DNA of 64,000 nt from Hygrophila difformis (lineage: Eukaryota > Streptophyta > Magnoliopsida > Lamiales > Acanthaceae): NCBI GenBank assembly GCA_030278955.1, contig JAOANR010000001.1, positions 43,426,890 through 43,490,889 on the forward strand, written 5' to 3'. The position numbers and the translations under genes are program-made. Below the pieces are notes generated by a model, which saw only the letters and a list, made by a program, of their open reading frames with translations, was not told the origin of the DNA and did no database searches. Within the stretch, counting starts at the first letter, position 1; each line of letters begins with the position of its first letter. Shown here one piece after another: positions 45,563 to 58,494 of the stretch.

Positions 45563-47698
45563 AATACTGATCGTCCCCGAGCAGTCAGAGTCAGTGTTCT
45601 AAGAACATGGACTCTGCATATTCAATCTATTTTCGTGGCTTCAAAAATTTCATTCTTTTTAGATTGGGATAAGACAATAAAAAAAAACTACAAGTATTAA
45701 ATTCTCTTGATTGCAGTGTTTAATAAAATGATACTTCTCACTTAATCAGGCCTACAAATCAGTCATTATTGATAATTCTTCATGAACATCATGTTTAGAA
45801 AAAATCATTGATTTAATTCTAGAATTAAAGCATGACATGAATATTAATTAGAAATGAGGCCTCACATATAGTATAAGCGGAAATTTCACTCACTCTCAAA
45901 TTTGGGTTTAATCATGAACGCTCATAATCCAGTTTAATTAAATTGTCCCATATGCTTGCAATTGGACCAACTCGCCACGGCTCATTTCTTCAAATCGAGA
46001 TCATGAGGTCTTATTCAAGAGTTATAATGGGGCATACGGTTGTAACATTTGGTACGAAATGAAATTATTGGGCTAAAAAGTGGCAATAATTTATTTTATC
46101 ATGACAAGGCATATTTTTATTTAAAAATTAATGATCATCATAATTTTTTTTTGTTTCTTTCTTTCTTTCTTGTGCTTTTCTTTTTCTATTGCATGACATT
46201 AGACTATGTCTAATTTATTTTGTCATTTGCAATTTATTGTTGTTGAACGGAACTCAACTTCTTTTTTTATTCTCTATTTTTTTTTGAATCGGTTTATTGA
46301 ATACCGATTTACACAACTTTGATGATCACAAATTCAATGCCTTGATAAAATAAGTTCTTGCACACTTGGGTTTGATATTTGGTCTTTTTGTATGGCTAGA
46401 AATAATATGTAGGGCTTCAAAGAAAAATTAGGCTTAAAGGCTCAAATTGGTTAAATCCTAAAGGGAAAATATATTTTTGAGTTTGGAATTCAAAAGAAGG
46501 CCAAAAATTTGATTTTCTAGGTGCCTCGTTCATATGCTCGATTTTTGAAATATGGCATGGTCTTGAATCGGTTCCAATCGCAAGTTCTAGTTTCCTTTAA
46601 TTAAAATGATATTCACACATCAAAGAAAAGAATGAGTAAAAGTGACTCATGGCTCAAATCTCACATGGAATGATTGATTCATGTCATACAATATTCTTAA
46701 TATAATCTTTGAAAAATTCTTGCAATTTATTCAATCAAATTCTCAACATGAGGACTCATGACCCAACAAGATGATGATATCATTAAATTTTTATAGCTCA
46801 AAACCTCAAAAATTCATATCATGCATGTCTTCAATTATATTATCCCAATTTAAAATTTTGAAAATTTAATCATAAAGTAAAATCAAATATGTGAATTCTT
46901 AGATAGAGTTATGCATGCTTTGTACTGGGTTTATAACTATAAAATAATAAAAATAAACAAAACACATATTTTTTTTTAAAAAAAAGAAACATTTAAGTGA
47001 AGAATCAGCATCCTCACATTTTGAGACTTGCTCTAAATGTGAGTTAGCCAATTCCTACTCAGACAAATTATTGAAATCGAAAGAAAATGAAAGAGGAGGG
47101 AGGGAGGGGAACAATATTTACACAACATACTTCCGATAGCCTTTTTCGTCAGACCAATTAAGTGTTCGACGATTTTGGCTATGTGTGATCGCTTGGTTCA
47201 TCAAATAAGGCGATTATTCGATGCCCAATACTTAGAAAAATTCTGATTTTCATCAAAATTGCTCGATCACATTTTTGGATTTTATAAAATCTACTATATT
47301 TACTTGCATAAATTAGGTTGGATTAATTCTGTTCTTATAAAAGTTATTCCGGATTTTAAATTGCTTTAAATTCCAAGAATACTTTCAATTAATCACAGAA
47401 TCGATCCAACCGGGAACCTGTTTTGGAGCTTTAATTTTCTTTTTGGTAGTTCCACAAATTCCTGCTAAGCAAACACAGAAGAAGTTATCAAGTTTTCTCA
47501 AAAATATCAACATCCTCACATTTAGAGTCTTAGTACTCTAAATGTGAGTTAATTGATTAATGCCCGAATTATATAATATAATATGCACAAGATGTACAAA
47601 TATATATAAATATATAAATATATATATATATGATTTTGACTTGCAGAAATTTAGGATGGATTAATTCTATGCTTGTGAAAATTATTCCGGATTTTAAA
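45563..47698 (-). other. Element C internal region (copy 1), non-coding
   Basis: The first 1.3 kb match B's 3' UTR (21158-22760) in reverse. Next, at 47008-47040, is hairpin/PPT module 2, and then a post-integrase block with module 1 near 47505-47545. Compared with B the env-like ORF is missing: modules that stand either side of it in B are only about 0.5 kb apart here. The reading frame at 46950-47110 is not a gene. The second copy occupies about 54257-56400. Confidence 0.6.
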
Positions 47699-48313
47699 TC
47701 TATATAATAAATCCTGAATACTTTTTGGCATGTGCAGACTGTATTACCCTTATTAAATATAGTCCATTCTTTCTTAATTTTAAGGGTTATATTGTAATTA
47801 TGCCTTGGGTTCCACGTAAATGCTGATTAATCATCCAGAAACGTACAGTCATCCAAATTAATTACACGTCAGCGCTGAATCATCGTACTTGCCAAGTCAA
47901 TCAATTTTTTAAATCTTATACTTCATTTGGGTAATAAATCTATTTATTAGTATAAAAAAATCTTGAAAAAATCTTTTTCATATATTTGAAAAGAATATAA
48001 ATTGGAAATAAATTATAATATATTTGATATTATGATATATTTAGTTCAACCAATATATATTCTTTAATTTTTGCTCGATATATATTATTTAATTGAATAT
48101 ATTATATTTTCAAATATATTATATTAGTTATATAAGAATTTGAGCCTGAAATATTAACCTCCATCAATATAATAAATTAAATAACTATAATTCCGTTAAT
48201 TTATCAAACTATATATAGTTAATAAGAAATTAAAATCCGTTATAAAAATTTAATCATATTTTAATTTTAATTTTTAATATCAGGTTTAATATTTAAATAT
48301 AATTATTAACATA
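47699..48313 (+). mobile_element. Helitron 5' part (duplicated fragment)
   Basis: It starts A|TCTATATAATAAATCC. This is the left 615 bp of the Helitron at 56401-58494, cut off by the tandem-duplication junction. Confidence 0.6.
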
Positions 48314-48527
48314 AAAATAATTTAAATAAGTATATTTATTCCACTTGATTATTTGGCTTGAGCTTCGTTTAATGGACCCGTGTTCCACCGAACAAATACT
48401 ACCAAACCATAATTATCAAATGTGGGATTTTTAATAATTTTTATCATGTTTTTGGAATTTTTAACACAAATTTAATAAAATAACAATATTTTTATGTTTT
48501 TCAATATCAGCTTATTATTAAAAAAAA

Positions 48528-49934
48528 ATGGCGACTAGGGTTTTCTCAGCGGCAGCGGCGCCTGCTTCTTCCCCTCCTCATGATCCCGGCGGCAAGGTGG
48601 CGTCTTTCGCACAAGTTGTGGCGGAGGATAAGATGGAGACAGACGCACCCTCGGTGCAACATGTGAGGCGGGATCTTCTCGCAGAAAAGTTGGTTCGTAT
48701 GAGCTTCGTAGACGGGAATCCATCCCTCCCTGATTTTGTCATTGACGACGAGTTGGATAAAGAGGCTGCTATGGCATGGGAAGATGCTCTTGTGATTAAA
48801 TTGTTAGGGGCTCACGTGGGATACATGACTCTGAACGATCGCTTGAAGGGCATGTGGAAACCGCAAGGTCTCATGGACTTAATCGACGTAGGGTTCGGAT
48901 GCTTTATTGTCAAATTTAAACTTGCTGCTGATCGGGAAAAGGTGGTTTCGGGTGGTCCTTGGATGTTGTTCGACCACTACCTCGCTGTTATGCCATGGTC
49001 AAGGGAGTTCGACCCAAGTACATCGAAGGTTGATAAAACATTTGTATGGGCTCCCTTAAATGGTCTTCCCATGCACCGCTATCGGGAAGATATCCTATGG
49101 GCGATCGCTTCGGGCATTGGAGAAGTTATCAAATTTGACACGAGTACTGCTGACTTCTCCAAGGGACGCTTTGCGCGAGTTTGTGTCGCTTTGGATCTCA
49201 CAAAACCAGTTACGGGGAAACTGAGGGTTAATGGCAAGTGGATCCCTGTTGCCTACGAAGGTTTACATCTCATATGTACAAAGTGTGGCCGTTATGGGCA
49301 CTTTGAGCGTAACTGCTCCCATGCATGTACCCATGCAAACGATGATGAAGGACAGGGCACGGGAGAGTTTATGGCATCCCAGGAAGGTGACGGACAGAAT
49401 GTGGCTGCGACCAAGGAGGGTGTAAACTTAGTTGATACGCCCACAGAGACTTCTCAGAAGGGGGTGGCCGACGACCAGGTTTATGGAGATTGGATGATGG
49501 TGGTTCGTCGTCGTAACCGTCCTCGGAAACCTAGAGTTGAAAAGCAGACACAGAGAGAGGAACCGAAGGATAAGTCCACTGATATGAACACAGGGACGGT
49601 TAACTCTAAACTAAAGGAAAAGGAGGTGAATGCAGGGTTAAACTCTCAGCCCCCGTATGAAGCGTCTGGCTCTGGGATTGTAAAAGAAGCAACCCCTGCA
49701 AGTTATGAGAATCCTACCAGGACGGATGAATTGGCCTTAGTCCCGGTTAGAAGGGCTCGGGGTAAGCGGCCTATTCAAATTCTGAAAAGACCACGCGTGG
49801 ATGACCAGGAAGATAATTTCTCTCAATCCTCCGAGGATCATATAGGTAATGGACGTTACTCTCCATTACTACTTGATGTTGACTCTAAGGATGAAGATAA
49901 CTGGGCGGATGCGGACGATGCGAGCGTTCAATAG
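48528..49934 (+). CDS. LINE ORF1, copy 2
   Basis: This encodes 468 codons with the DUF4283-type region and the CTKCGRYGHFERNC knuckle, intact. It has DPGGKV where copy 1 has DPGSKV, and NGLPMH for NRLPMH. The RNA-binding role and the tail are as in the first copy. Confidence 0.85.
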   Translation: MATRVFSAAAAPASSPPHDPGGKVASFAQVVAEDKMETDAPSVQHVRRDLLAEKLVRMSFVDGNPSLPDFVIDDELDKEAAMAWEDALVIKLLGAHVGYMTLNDRLKGMWKPQGLMDLIDVGFGCFIVKFKLAADREKVVSGGPWMLFDHYLAVMPWSREFDPSTSKVDKTFVWAPLNGLPMHRYREDILWAIASGIGEVIKFDTSTADFSKGRFARVCVALDLTKPVTGKLRVNGKWIPVAYEGLHLICTKCGRYGHFERNCSHACTHANDDEGQGTGEFMASQEGDGQNVAATKEGVNLVDTPTETSQKGVADDQVYGDWMMVVRRRNRPRKPRVEKQTQREEPKDKSTDMNTGTVNSKLKEKEVNAGLNSQPPYEASGSGIVKEATPASYENPTRTDELALVPVRRARGKRPIQILKRPRVDDQEDNFSQSSEDHIGNGRYSPLLLDVDSKDEDNWADADDASVQ

Positions 49935-49969
49935 AGACGACAGGTATCTCTTGCCATTACCCATTTCAT

Positions 49970-52900
49970 ATGGATTTTGCGGACTTTTCCATTATTGCTT
50001 GGAATGTTTGTGGGTTGATGAGCCGCACGACTCAACGTTGGATGAGTGATCTTTTGCGAGATCACAGACCGGATATTTTATGTGTTCTTGAGCCAAGAGG
50101 TCAATTTGATCGGTTGCGGGCATACTTTATTAGCAAGGGGTATGTGTCGGTTTTTATCCAAGAAGCTGTGGGAATGGGTGGAGGTCTTTGGATCTTGCGG
50201 TCACTTGCCAGTCCATGCACGGCAACGGTGACCCATATTCATAGTCGCATGATTACGATGGAGCTCCTCCAGGGTTCATATAGCTGGTCGCTTACCGCTT
50301 TATACGCTAATCCCAACTATCAGAGAAGGAAGCTGGATTGGGATGCACTTAAAGACATAGCCAACTCTATTACTATGCCTTGGGTTGTATTGGGTGATTG
50401 GAATGAGATCGCATGTGAGGCTGAGGTTAGTGGTGGTGTCTACTTAGCCGACTGAGCGGCTGAATTAAGGGAGATTTTTGATAGTTGCCATTTAATGGAT
50501 ATGAATACTATTGGTCCGGAATTCACTTGGACCAGGATGGCCGGCGCTGGGCGACGTATTAGCAAAAGATTGGACCGAGGGATGGCTAATATTGCTTGGG
50601 AAAATCTTTTTGGGGATGGTCGTATTACTCATCTCCCTCGACTGGGATCTGATCATTGTCCACTTAAGCTCCTATGTAGTAATCCTAATGCGCCGAGGGC
50701 TCCTAGGCCATTTAGGTGGGAGTGTATGTGGAAGGAAAATGCTACGTATAAGGATGTGATCCAAGGCTGTGGTGAGGCCGCGACGGATGGCTTACTGCCA
50801 TTGCTTGATGATATTAGGGATAAGTCTGTGGTCTTTAATAAAGAAGTGTCTGGCAATCTCCGGCTAAGGAAAAGAAAGCTGAAGAACCGCCTTGCCGGGA
50901 TAGAAAAACGCTTAGTTCATGTGGATTCGGCTTGGCTTTGGCGGTTGTATGAGGAAGTTCGTGGGGAACTCTCTGATGTTCTCCTGCAAGAAGAATTGTC
51001 GTGGTTCCAAAAGGCGAGAGATTCTTGGGTTCAAGTGGGTGACAGAAATACAAAATATTTTCATGCCAAGACCAAAGTTCGTAGAAAACGTAATAAAATT
51101 TATGGCTTGGAAATGGAGGATGGTAGTTGGGTGGAGAATCAAGTTGAATTGCAGGAGCATGCCCTCCAGTACTATACTTCGATGTTCACTGCTCATGAAT
51201 GTGTCAACATAGGCGATGATCTCCCTAGCTTGTCGCCTATATCGGCGGTCCACAAGAACATGCTTGAGGCCGACCTTGCAGCGGAGGAAGTGGAGTCTGC
51301 ATTATTTTCGATGCGTTCTTTCGCTGCTCCCGGCCCCGACGGATTCCCTGTGGGTTTTTATAAGGAATATTGGGATTACTTGAGAATTCATCTTATTAAT
51401 CTCGTACAGAATGTGGCTTCTACCCGGACACTGCCGCCTGGGCTAGCTCATGCATTCATGTGCCTATTGCCAAAGGTGGACGTCCCTCGCTCCATCAAAC
51501 AATTCAGACCATTGACGCTCTGTAATGTTGTGTTCAAAGTAGTCACAAAAATATTGGTGAGACGATTGAGGCCTATTCTTTGTGAGATTGTTGGCCCCCA
51601 TCAATCGGCATTCCTTCCCGGTAGAGGAACGTCTGACAATGGCATTTTACTTCAAGAGATTGTTGCTTCCCTTGAGAGCCCGCGTTCAGTTGAGAAGGCC
51701 CTGGTGTTAAAAATTGACCTCACTAAAGCCTTTGATATGGTGAGTTGGAGTTTTTTAGAAAATTGCCTAATGGAGCTTGACTTGCCCGACGCTTGTCGGG
51801 ACCTCATTATGACATGCGTTACCTCCTCTAGTTTTTCAATATTATGGAATGGTTCGCTCATCGGGAACATCAAAGCGCAACGTGGTATGCGCCAGGGTGA
51901 TCCTTTATCGCCATACCTATTTGTTATTGTGATGGAGAAACTTTCTAAGACAATTATTCAAGCAACATCTGATGGCCATTGGAACCCGCTCAGGTTATGT
52001 CACGGTGGACTGGGGATTTCTCACCTTATGTTCGCCGATGACTTGATATTTTGTGCTCACTTGGATGCTAGTAGCATGATTTGCATGGCGGATGTACTTG
52101 CTAGATTTGGAGGAAGGTCTGGGCTCTTCATGAATGCTGGGAAGTCTACTGCTTTCTGCTTGCCTAATGCTTCGCCTGAGGATAGATCCTTGTTGACGGA
52201 TCTTCTTGGTGTTGAGGTCACTAATGATCTCGGCTTTTATTTGGGGTTCCCTATTATCCATGGTCGACTTAGGCTCGCCCATTTTGATTATTTGGTTCGC
52301 AAGATTGAGACAAAGCTGAGCTCCTGGTCGGCCTTCCTCTTGAACAAGGCGGGCCGTATAACTCTTGCAAGGTCAGTCTTAAATGCGCTCCCTATATATG
52401 CCATGCAAGTCCATATGCTTCCTGTGGGTGTTTGTAAAGCTATAGACAAGATTGTGCGTCGATGGATATGGAAAGGTGCTAATGGTCGGGGCTTACATCT
52501 TATCAATTGGGACGTGGTAACGCGGCCTAGGATGCATGGCGGTTTGGGTATCAAAAAGTGTAGGGAGATGAATCTAGCTTTGCTAGGGAAGTTGTTATGG
52601 CATTTCACTATGTCTGCGAACAAGCTCTGGGTTGATGTGATGAGAGAAAAATACAACATAGAGCCTGGATCCCTCCCGAGGACTCATAGTCGCGGTACTA
52701 AGGTGTGGCGAGCTATGGTCAAAGTCGCTACTATTTTCACAAAGGGCTATGGAGTGAGGATTGGTAATGGTCTTAGTCCGCTGTGGTACGTCCCTTGGTG
52801 GGATGGACAGTGCATGTCTCAACGAGTTCCATTTATAGATGTGCACGACCTTCACCTTCGAATCAAGGACATTATTGTGGATGGGAGGTGGCACTTGGAT

Positions 52901-54033
52901 AATATATACTCCTGGCTGCCGATGGAGCTTAAACACGCTATTGAATCCGCGCCTGCCCCTTTCCTGAATCTGGAGGCTGCAGATTTAATGCATTGGCATG
53001 GTGACTCTTCGGGGATATATTATGTTAGCTCTGGTTACAAATGGTTGCTCCGATCTCCTCCCCCGGATTCTAGTTGGGCGTGGGTCTGGAAATGTTATAT
53101 CCCAGAAAAGATTGGTGTCTTGCTCTGGTTGCTCAGACATGGCGCCCTGCCGTGTAATCGCCTTCGGTTCCAACGTCGGCTGGCTTCCTGTCCATTATGT
53201 TCGGTGTGCGGGGAGCATGAAGACGACTGGCGCCATGCATTATTTCAGTGTGCATGGGTGGATCAAGTTTGGATGAAGGCTGGGATCATCTTCGGTTCTT
53301 CCCTGCTCAACCTTCACTCCGATGATTGCAAGCACTGGATTGCATGGGCATGGCATACTTGGGGTTTCCGATTTATTGCTATCCTCTGGACTGTGTGGCG
53401 TGAACGGAACAATAGAATTTTCAGAGGCGAGAACTGGACAAGGGACAAGGTGCTGGCACAAGCTGATGTTTTGCATGGGCAACTTATGCGGCGGGTGGCG
53501 CGCGCTGCTGAATCCAAGGCTCCTAGAAAAGTTCGCTGGATTGAGCAAGGCGTGGAGGGAACTGTTTTGCATACTGATGGATGTCTCTTGCGTTCCAACA
53601 AGTCGGGCTTCGGGTCTGTGGTTCGCACGAGTGCTGGTGTTTGGCTAGGGGGTTGCGGTGGCAGTCTAGGCGCACGGCCAATTGTCGAAGTTGAACTGCT
53701 GGGGCTGTGGTTTGGGCTGCTACTTGCGATGCAGCTTGGTATTATGCTTACTACTTGCTATGTTGATTCTCTTGAAGTTATAAGATTGGTGACAGGGGTG
53801 ACGCAACAACATCATGCTCTTGGCCTATGATAAAAGAGGTGTGGAGGTTGCTTCAGAATATGGATGGTTGTGCTCTTCGGCATGTGCTCAGAGAAGGAAA
53901 TCAAGTGGCAGATTGGATGGCAAGGAGGGCAGCTGATTCAGAGGACTTCTACACGACGTGGGCTTTCCCTCCGGATGGTCTTATGGCCTTGATTGATCGT
54001 GATGCTAGTGGAGTTCCGTTTTTGCATAGTTAG
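49970..54033 (+). pseudogene. LINE ORF2, copy 2, same two lesions
   Basis: The TGA is at 50453-50455 and the frame change near 53820-53827, in the same places as in copy 1. Amino-acid differences from copy 1 are few: TTQRW for TAQRW, GSDHC for GFDHC, LPPG for LPAG, ANKLW for ANNLW, DWRHAL for DWHHAL, WGFRF for WGSRF, GENW for GKNW. The domain order is endonuclease, RT, zf-RVT, RNase H. It is not translatable as one protein. Confidence 0.87.
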
Positions 54034-54115
54034 TTTGTTGATTTCCTTTATTTTTCTCTTTTTTCGCTCGCCTTTTTAGGTTGTTTCACCAAAAAAAAAA
54101 TATCAGCTTATTATT

Positions 54116-56400
54116 TATACAAACTTCAAAATATCTGTCAAATTCAACTGCTTTTTTATTTAAATGAGATCGGAATGCGATCAAATGCCCATGTTTAGAC
54201 ACAGAAATAGATTGAAAATAATGGTCAATTTTGGCCATTATCAACATCCTCACATTTAATACTGATCGTCCCCGAGCAGTCAGAGTCAGTGTTCTAAGAA
54301 CATGGACTCTGCATATTCAATCTATTTTCGTGGCTTCAAAAATTTCATTCTTTTTAGATTGGGATAAGACAATAAAAAAAACTACAAGTATTAAATTCTC
54401 TTGATTGCAGTGTTTAATAAAATGATACTTCTCACTTAATCAGGCCTACAAATCAGTCATTATTGATAATTCTTCATGAACATCATGTTTAGAAAAAATC
54501 ATTGATTTAATTCTAGAATTAAAGCATGACATGAATATTAATTAGAAATGAGGCCTCACATATAGTATAAGCGGAAATTTCACTCACTCTCAAATTTGGG
54601 TTTAATCATGAACGCTCATAATCCAGTTTAATTAAATTGTCCCATATGCTTGCAATTGGACCAACTCGCCACGGCTCATTTCTTCAAATCGAGATCATGA
54701 GGTCTTATTCAAGAGTTATAATGGGGCATACGGTTGTAACATTTGGTACGAAATGAAATTATTGGGCTAAAAAGTGGCAATAATTTATTTTATCATGACA
54801 AGGCATATTTTTATTTAAAAATTAATGATCATCATAATTTTTTTTGTTTCTTTCTTTCTTTCTTGTGCTTTTCTTTTTCTATTGCATGACATTAGACTAT
54901 GTCTAATTTATTTTGTCATTTGCAATTTATTGTTGTTGAACGGAACTCAACTTCTTTTTTTTATTCTCTATTTTTTTTTGAATCGGTTTATTGAATACCG
55001 ATTTACACAACTTTGATGATCACAAATTCAATGCCTTGATAAAATTAGTTCTTGCACACTTGGGTTTGATATTTGGTCTTTTTGTATGGCTAGAAATAAT
55101 ATGTAGGGCTTCAAAGAAAAATTAGGCTTAAAGGCTCAAATTGGTTAAATCCTAAAGGGAAAATATATTTTTGAGTTTGGAATTCAAAAGAAGGCCAAAA
55201 ATTTGATTTTCTAGGTGCCTCGTTCATATGCTCGATTTTTGGAATATGGCATGGTCTTGAATCGGTTCCAATCGCAAGTTCTAGTTTCCTTTAATTAAAA
55301 TGATATTCACACATCAAAGAAAAGAATGAGTAAAAGTGACTCATGGCTCAAATCTCACATGGAATGATTGATTCGTGTCATACAATATTCTTAAATATAA
55401 TCTTTGAAAAATTCTTGCAATTTATTCAATCAAATTCTCAACATGAGGACTCATGACCCAACAAGATGATGATATCATTAAATTTTTATAGCTCAAAACC
55501 TCAAAAATTCATATCATGCATGTCTTCAATTATATTATCCCAATTTAAAATTTTGAAAATTTAATCATAAAGTAAAATCAAATATGTGAATTCTTAGATA
55601 GAGTTATGCATGCTTTGTACTGGGTTTATAACTATAAAATAATAAAAATAAACAAAACACATATTTTTTTTTTAAAAAAGAAACATTTAAGTGAAGAATC
55701 AGCATCCTCACATTTTGAGACTTGCTCTAAATGTGAGTTAGCCAATTCCTACTCAGACAAATTATTGAAATCGAAAGAAAATGAAAGAGGAGGGAGGGAG
55801 GGGAAAAATATTTACACAACATACTTCCGATAGCCTTTTTCGTCAGACCAATTAAGTGTTCGACGATTTTGGCTATGTGTGATCGCTTGGTTCATCAAAT
55901 AAGGCGATTATTCGATGCCCAATACTTAGAAAAATTCTGATTTTCATCAAAATTGCTCGATCACATTTTTGGATTTTATAAAATCTACTATATTTACTTG
56001 CATAAATTAGGTTGGATTAATTCTGTTCTTATAAAAGTTATTACGGATTTTAAATTGCTTTAAATTCCAAGAATACTTTCAATTAATCACAGAATCGATC
56101 CAACCGGGAACCTGTTTTGGAGCTTTAATTTTCTTTTTGGTAGTTCCACAAATTCCTGCTAAGCAAACACAGAAGAAGTTATCAAGTTTTCTCAAAAATA
56201 TCAACATCCTCACATTTAGAGTCTTAGTACTCTAAATGTGAGTTAATTGATTAATGCCCGAATTATATAATATAATATGCACAAGATGTACAAATATATA
56301 TAAATATATAAATATATATATATATATATATATGATTTTGACTTGCAGAAATTTAGGATGGATTAATTCTATGCTTGTGAAAATTATTCCGGATTTTAAA
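54116..56400 (-). other. Element C LTR end and internal region (copy 2), non-coding
   Basis: This repeats 45421-47698: the end of LTR C to about 54245, PPT, the 3'-UTR-like block, hairpin/PPT modules at about 55702-55735 and 56205-56245, and an AT microsatellite at 56300-56332. No gene is seen. Confidence 0.6.
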
Positions 56401-58494
56401 TCTATATAATAAATCCTGAATACTTTTTGGCATGTGCAGACTGTATTACCCTTATTAAATATAGTCCATTCTTTCTTAATTTTAAGGGTTATATTGTAAT
56501 TATGCCTTGGGTTCCACGTAAATGCTGATTAATCATCCAGAAACGTACAGTCATCCAAATTAATTACACGTCAGCGCTGAATCATCGTACTTGCCAAGTC
56601 AATCAATTTTTTAAATCTTATACTTCATTTGGGTAATAAATCTATTTATTAGTATAAAAAAATCTTGAAAAAATCTTTTTCATATATTTGAAAAGAATAT
56701 AAATTGGAAATAAATTATAATATATTTGATATTATGATATATTTAGTTCAACCAATATATATTCTTTAATTTTTGCTCGATATATATTATTTAATTGAAT
56801 ATATTATATTTTCAAATATATTATATTAGTTATATAAGAATTTGAGCCTGAAATATTAACCTCCATCAATATAATAAATTAAATAACTATAATTCCGTTA
56901 ATTTATCAAACTATATATAGTTAATAAGAAATTAAAATCCGTTATAAAAATTTAATCATATTTTAATTTTAATTTTTAATATCAGGTTTAATATTTAAAT
57001 ATAATTATTAACATAAAAATAGTTTTAATAAACTACATAATATAAATAAAAATAATTATTGATTTTTTTAAAATTACAAGTATAAATATAATTATAATTT
57101 TTTTGATATTAACAACTAACATATTCCTCATACTCAAGGATTGACCGTTAAATTGGATGAATTGCATTAACATATGGCTAATTTTTTATTTAGTTTGGCT
57201 TTTAAAATTTTGGTAGCAATTGTCTAGATAATTTCTTCCATCTTTCATATGAACATAATAGTTATGAACATATATATACTGTCTTCATTTCTCTTATGTC
57301 TCAAATACAAATATTATGAACATAATAGTGATTTTGTATTCTTTAAGTTACATAATGTTAGTGTAATTTTTACATTACCTACATCAGTTTCACCAAATTA
57401 TTTTTACAGTGTTCAATTGATCTATTAAATAAGAATGAATCTTTATTCTTTTTTCAGTTATTATTCTATTAATTCTTCCATCAATGATGAATGATAATCC
57501 GCTCTCATCTGACTTTAATTTGAATAGTAGTACTAAACATGCTTTCTCAAATTTAAAATATTGGGTCAGATAGTCAATTTTGCCACTATATTATTAAATA
57601 GTACTCAATAGTCTTCATAACATTGAATTTTAAGTTTATGACTTTTCTTTTTTTTTTTTTCACTTCAGAAAAACCACAATGAATTTATATTGCTACTATT
57701 TCTCTTGATAACATAGTCTTCATGAGATCAAGGATTCTTGAATGAGTTTTAAGCAATTTGATTTTCGTTCCAAATTTGTTATGATTAGTTAGATTCTGGA
57801 ATTCCCAATGCTAATGACAATGAATTTGATATCTTTCTACATTTAGGTTTCTTAATGTGTGGATTATCTATAGGAAATTGGCAGTATTAATGTGTTCGAA
57901 AAAATACCTCAATTTCAGTTATGTTTAAAGTTTTGTTCTTTCTTTTTCAATTTTTATCTCGATCCTTTTGAGAAATCAACTAAATTTTGTTTAAGTATCT
58001 CAGTTTTGACCTTCTTCCCCTGTTGATTAGCTTATACTTCCTCTCTTCTCTTTTAAATGCCTTCCTTCTGCATTTCATGCATTCATATACACATTTTTAA
58101 ATATTAATAACTCAATTGTATATAAGTAAAAATTATTAAAAAAATTAATATTATAAACATACGTGATTAGAAAAATCTAACAAAATCTTACTTTATATTT
58201 TCTCTTACATACTACGTTAAACTTTTTATTAAAATGACTTAATGAATAGTTGATACTATGCAAATGGATCACTTAAAAGAGAACGGAGGAAATAATTTAC
58301 AAGAGGGTATTGTGAATTATAGTCTATGTTTTAATATGCCTACCATCCTTCCCCATTGTTCGGTGAACCCCACCCACTATAAGTGTTTGTGTACCTAAAC
58401 ACTTTTAACTATAACAATGCCACAAAAATTCTTGATTTTGTTTACTTAAAAAGTTATGAAGAACCGCCCGTGCGTAGCGGGCAAAAAATCCTAG
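56401..58494 (+). mobile_element. Non-autonomous Helitron, 2094 bp
   Basis: The 5' end is TCTATATAATAA after an A. The 3' end has the hairpin GCCCG...CGGGC (58476-58482 region), then AAAAAATCCTAG at 58483-58494 and a T. Insertion between A and T without target duplication is the Helitron rule. The flanks GGATTTTAAA and TTTCTTTAAATTCC join to match the unoccupied homologous block at 47345-47368 (GGATTTTAAATTGC TTTAAATTCC). It is AT-rich and has no Rep/helicase ORF, so it depends on another element for movement. Confidence 0.72.

Larger units (their letters stand above)
48520..54098 (+). mobile_element. LINE, copy 2 (tandem duplicate)
   Basis: It has the same 17-bp repeats at 48503-48519 and 54099-54115, and the same flanking LTR for at least 190 bp on the left and 2.9 kb on the right. 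It is therefore a passive copy carried by the 8.7-kb duplication. Confidence 0.88.
39621..57021. repeat. 8.7-kb direct tandem duplication (copy 1 39621-48313, copy 2 48314-57021)
   Basis: The unit begins in LTR C, contains the whole LINE, the rest of the LTR, the PPT, post-integrase repeats and the first 615 bp of a Helitron. The copies are offset by 8694 bp and nearly identical; they differ by scattered single bases, a few A-run differences and a longer AT microsatellite in copy 2 (56300-56332 against 47606-47630). The junction shows six bases of microhomology (AAAATA at 39621, 48314 and 57016). Because flanking LTR is included, this is one duplication event and not two LINE insertions. Confidence 0.88.

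Noticed and set aside
47605..47635. AT-rich stretch as origin or matrix-attachment site
   Set aside because: It is a simple AT microsatellite of different length in the two copies; no other support.
48520..54098. A second independent LINE insertion
   Set aside because: Target repeats and long flanking sequence are the same as for copy 1, so the copy came by tandem duplication.
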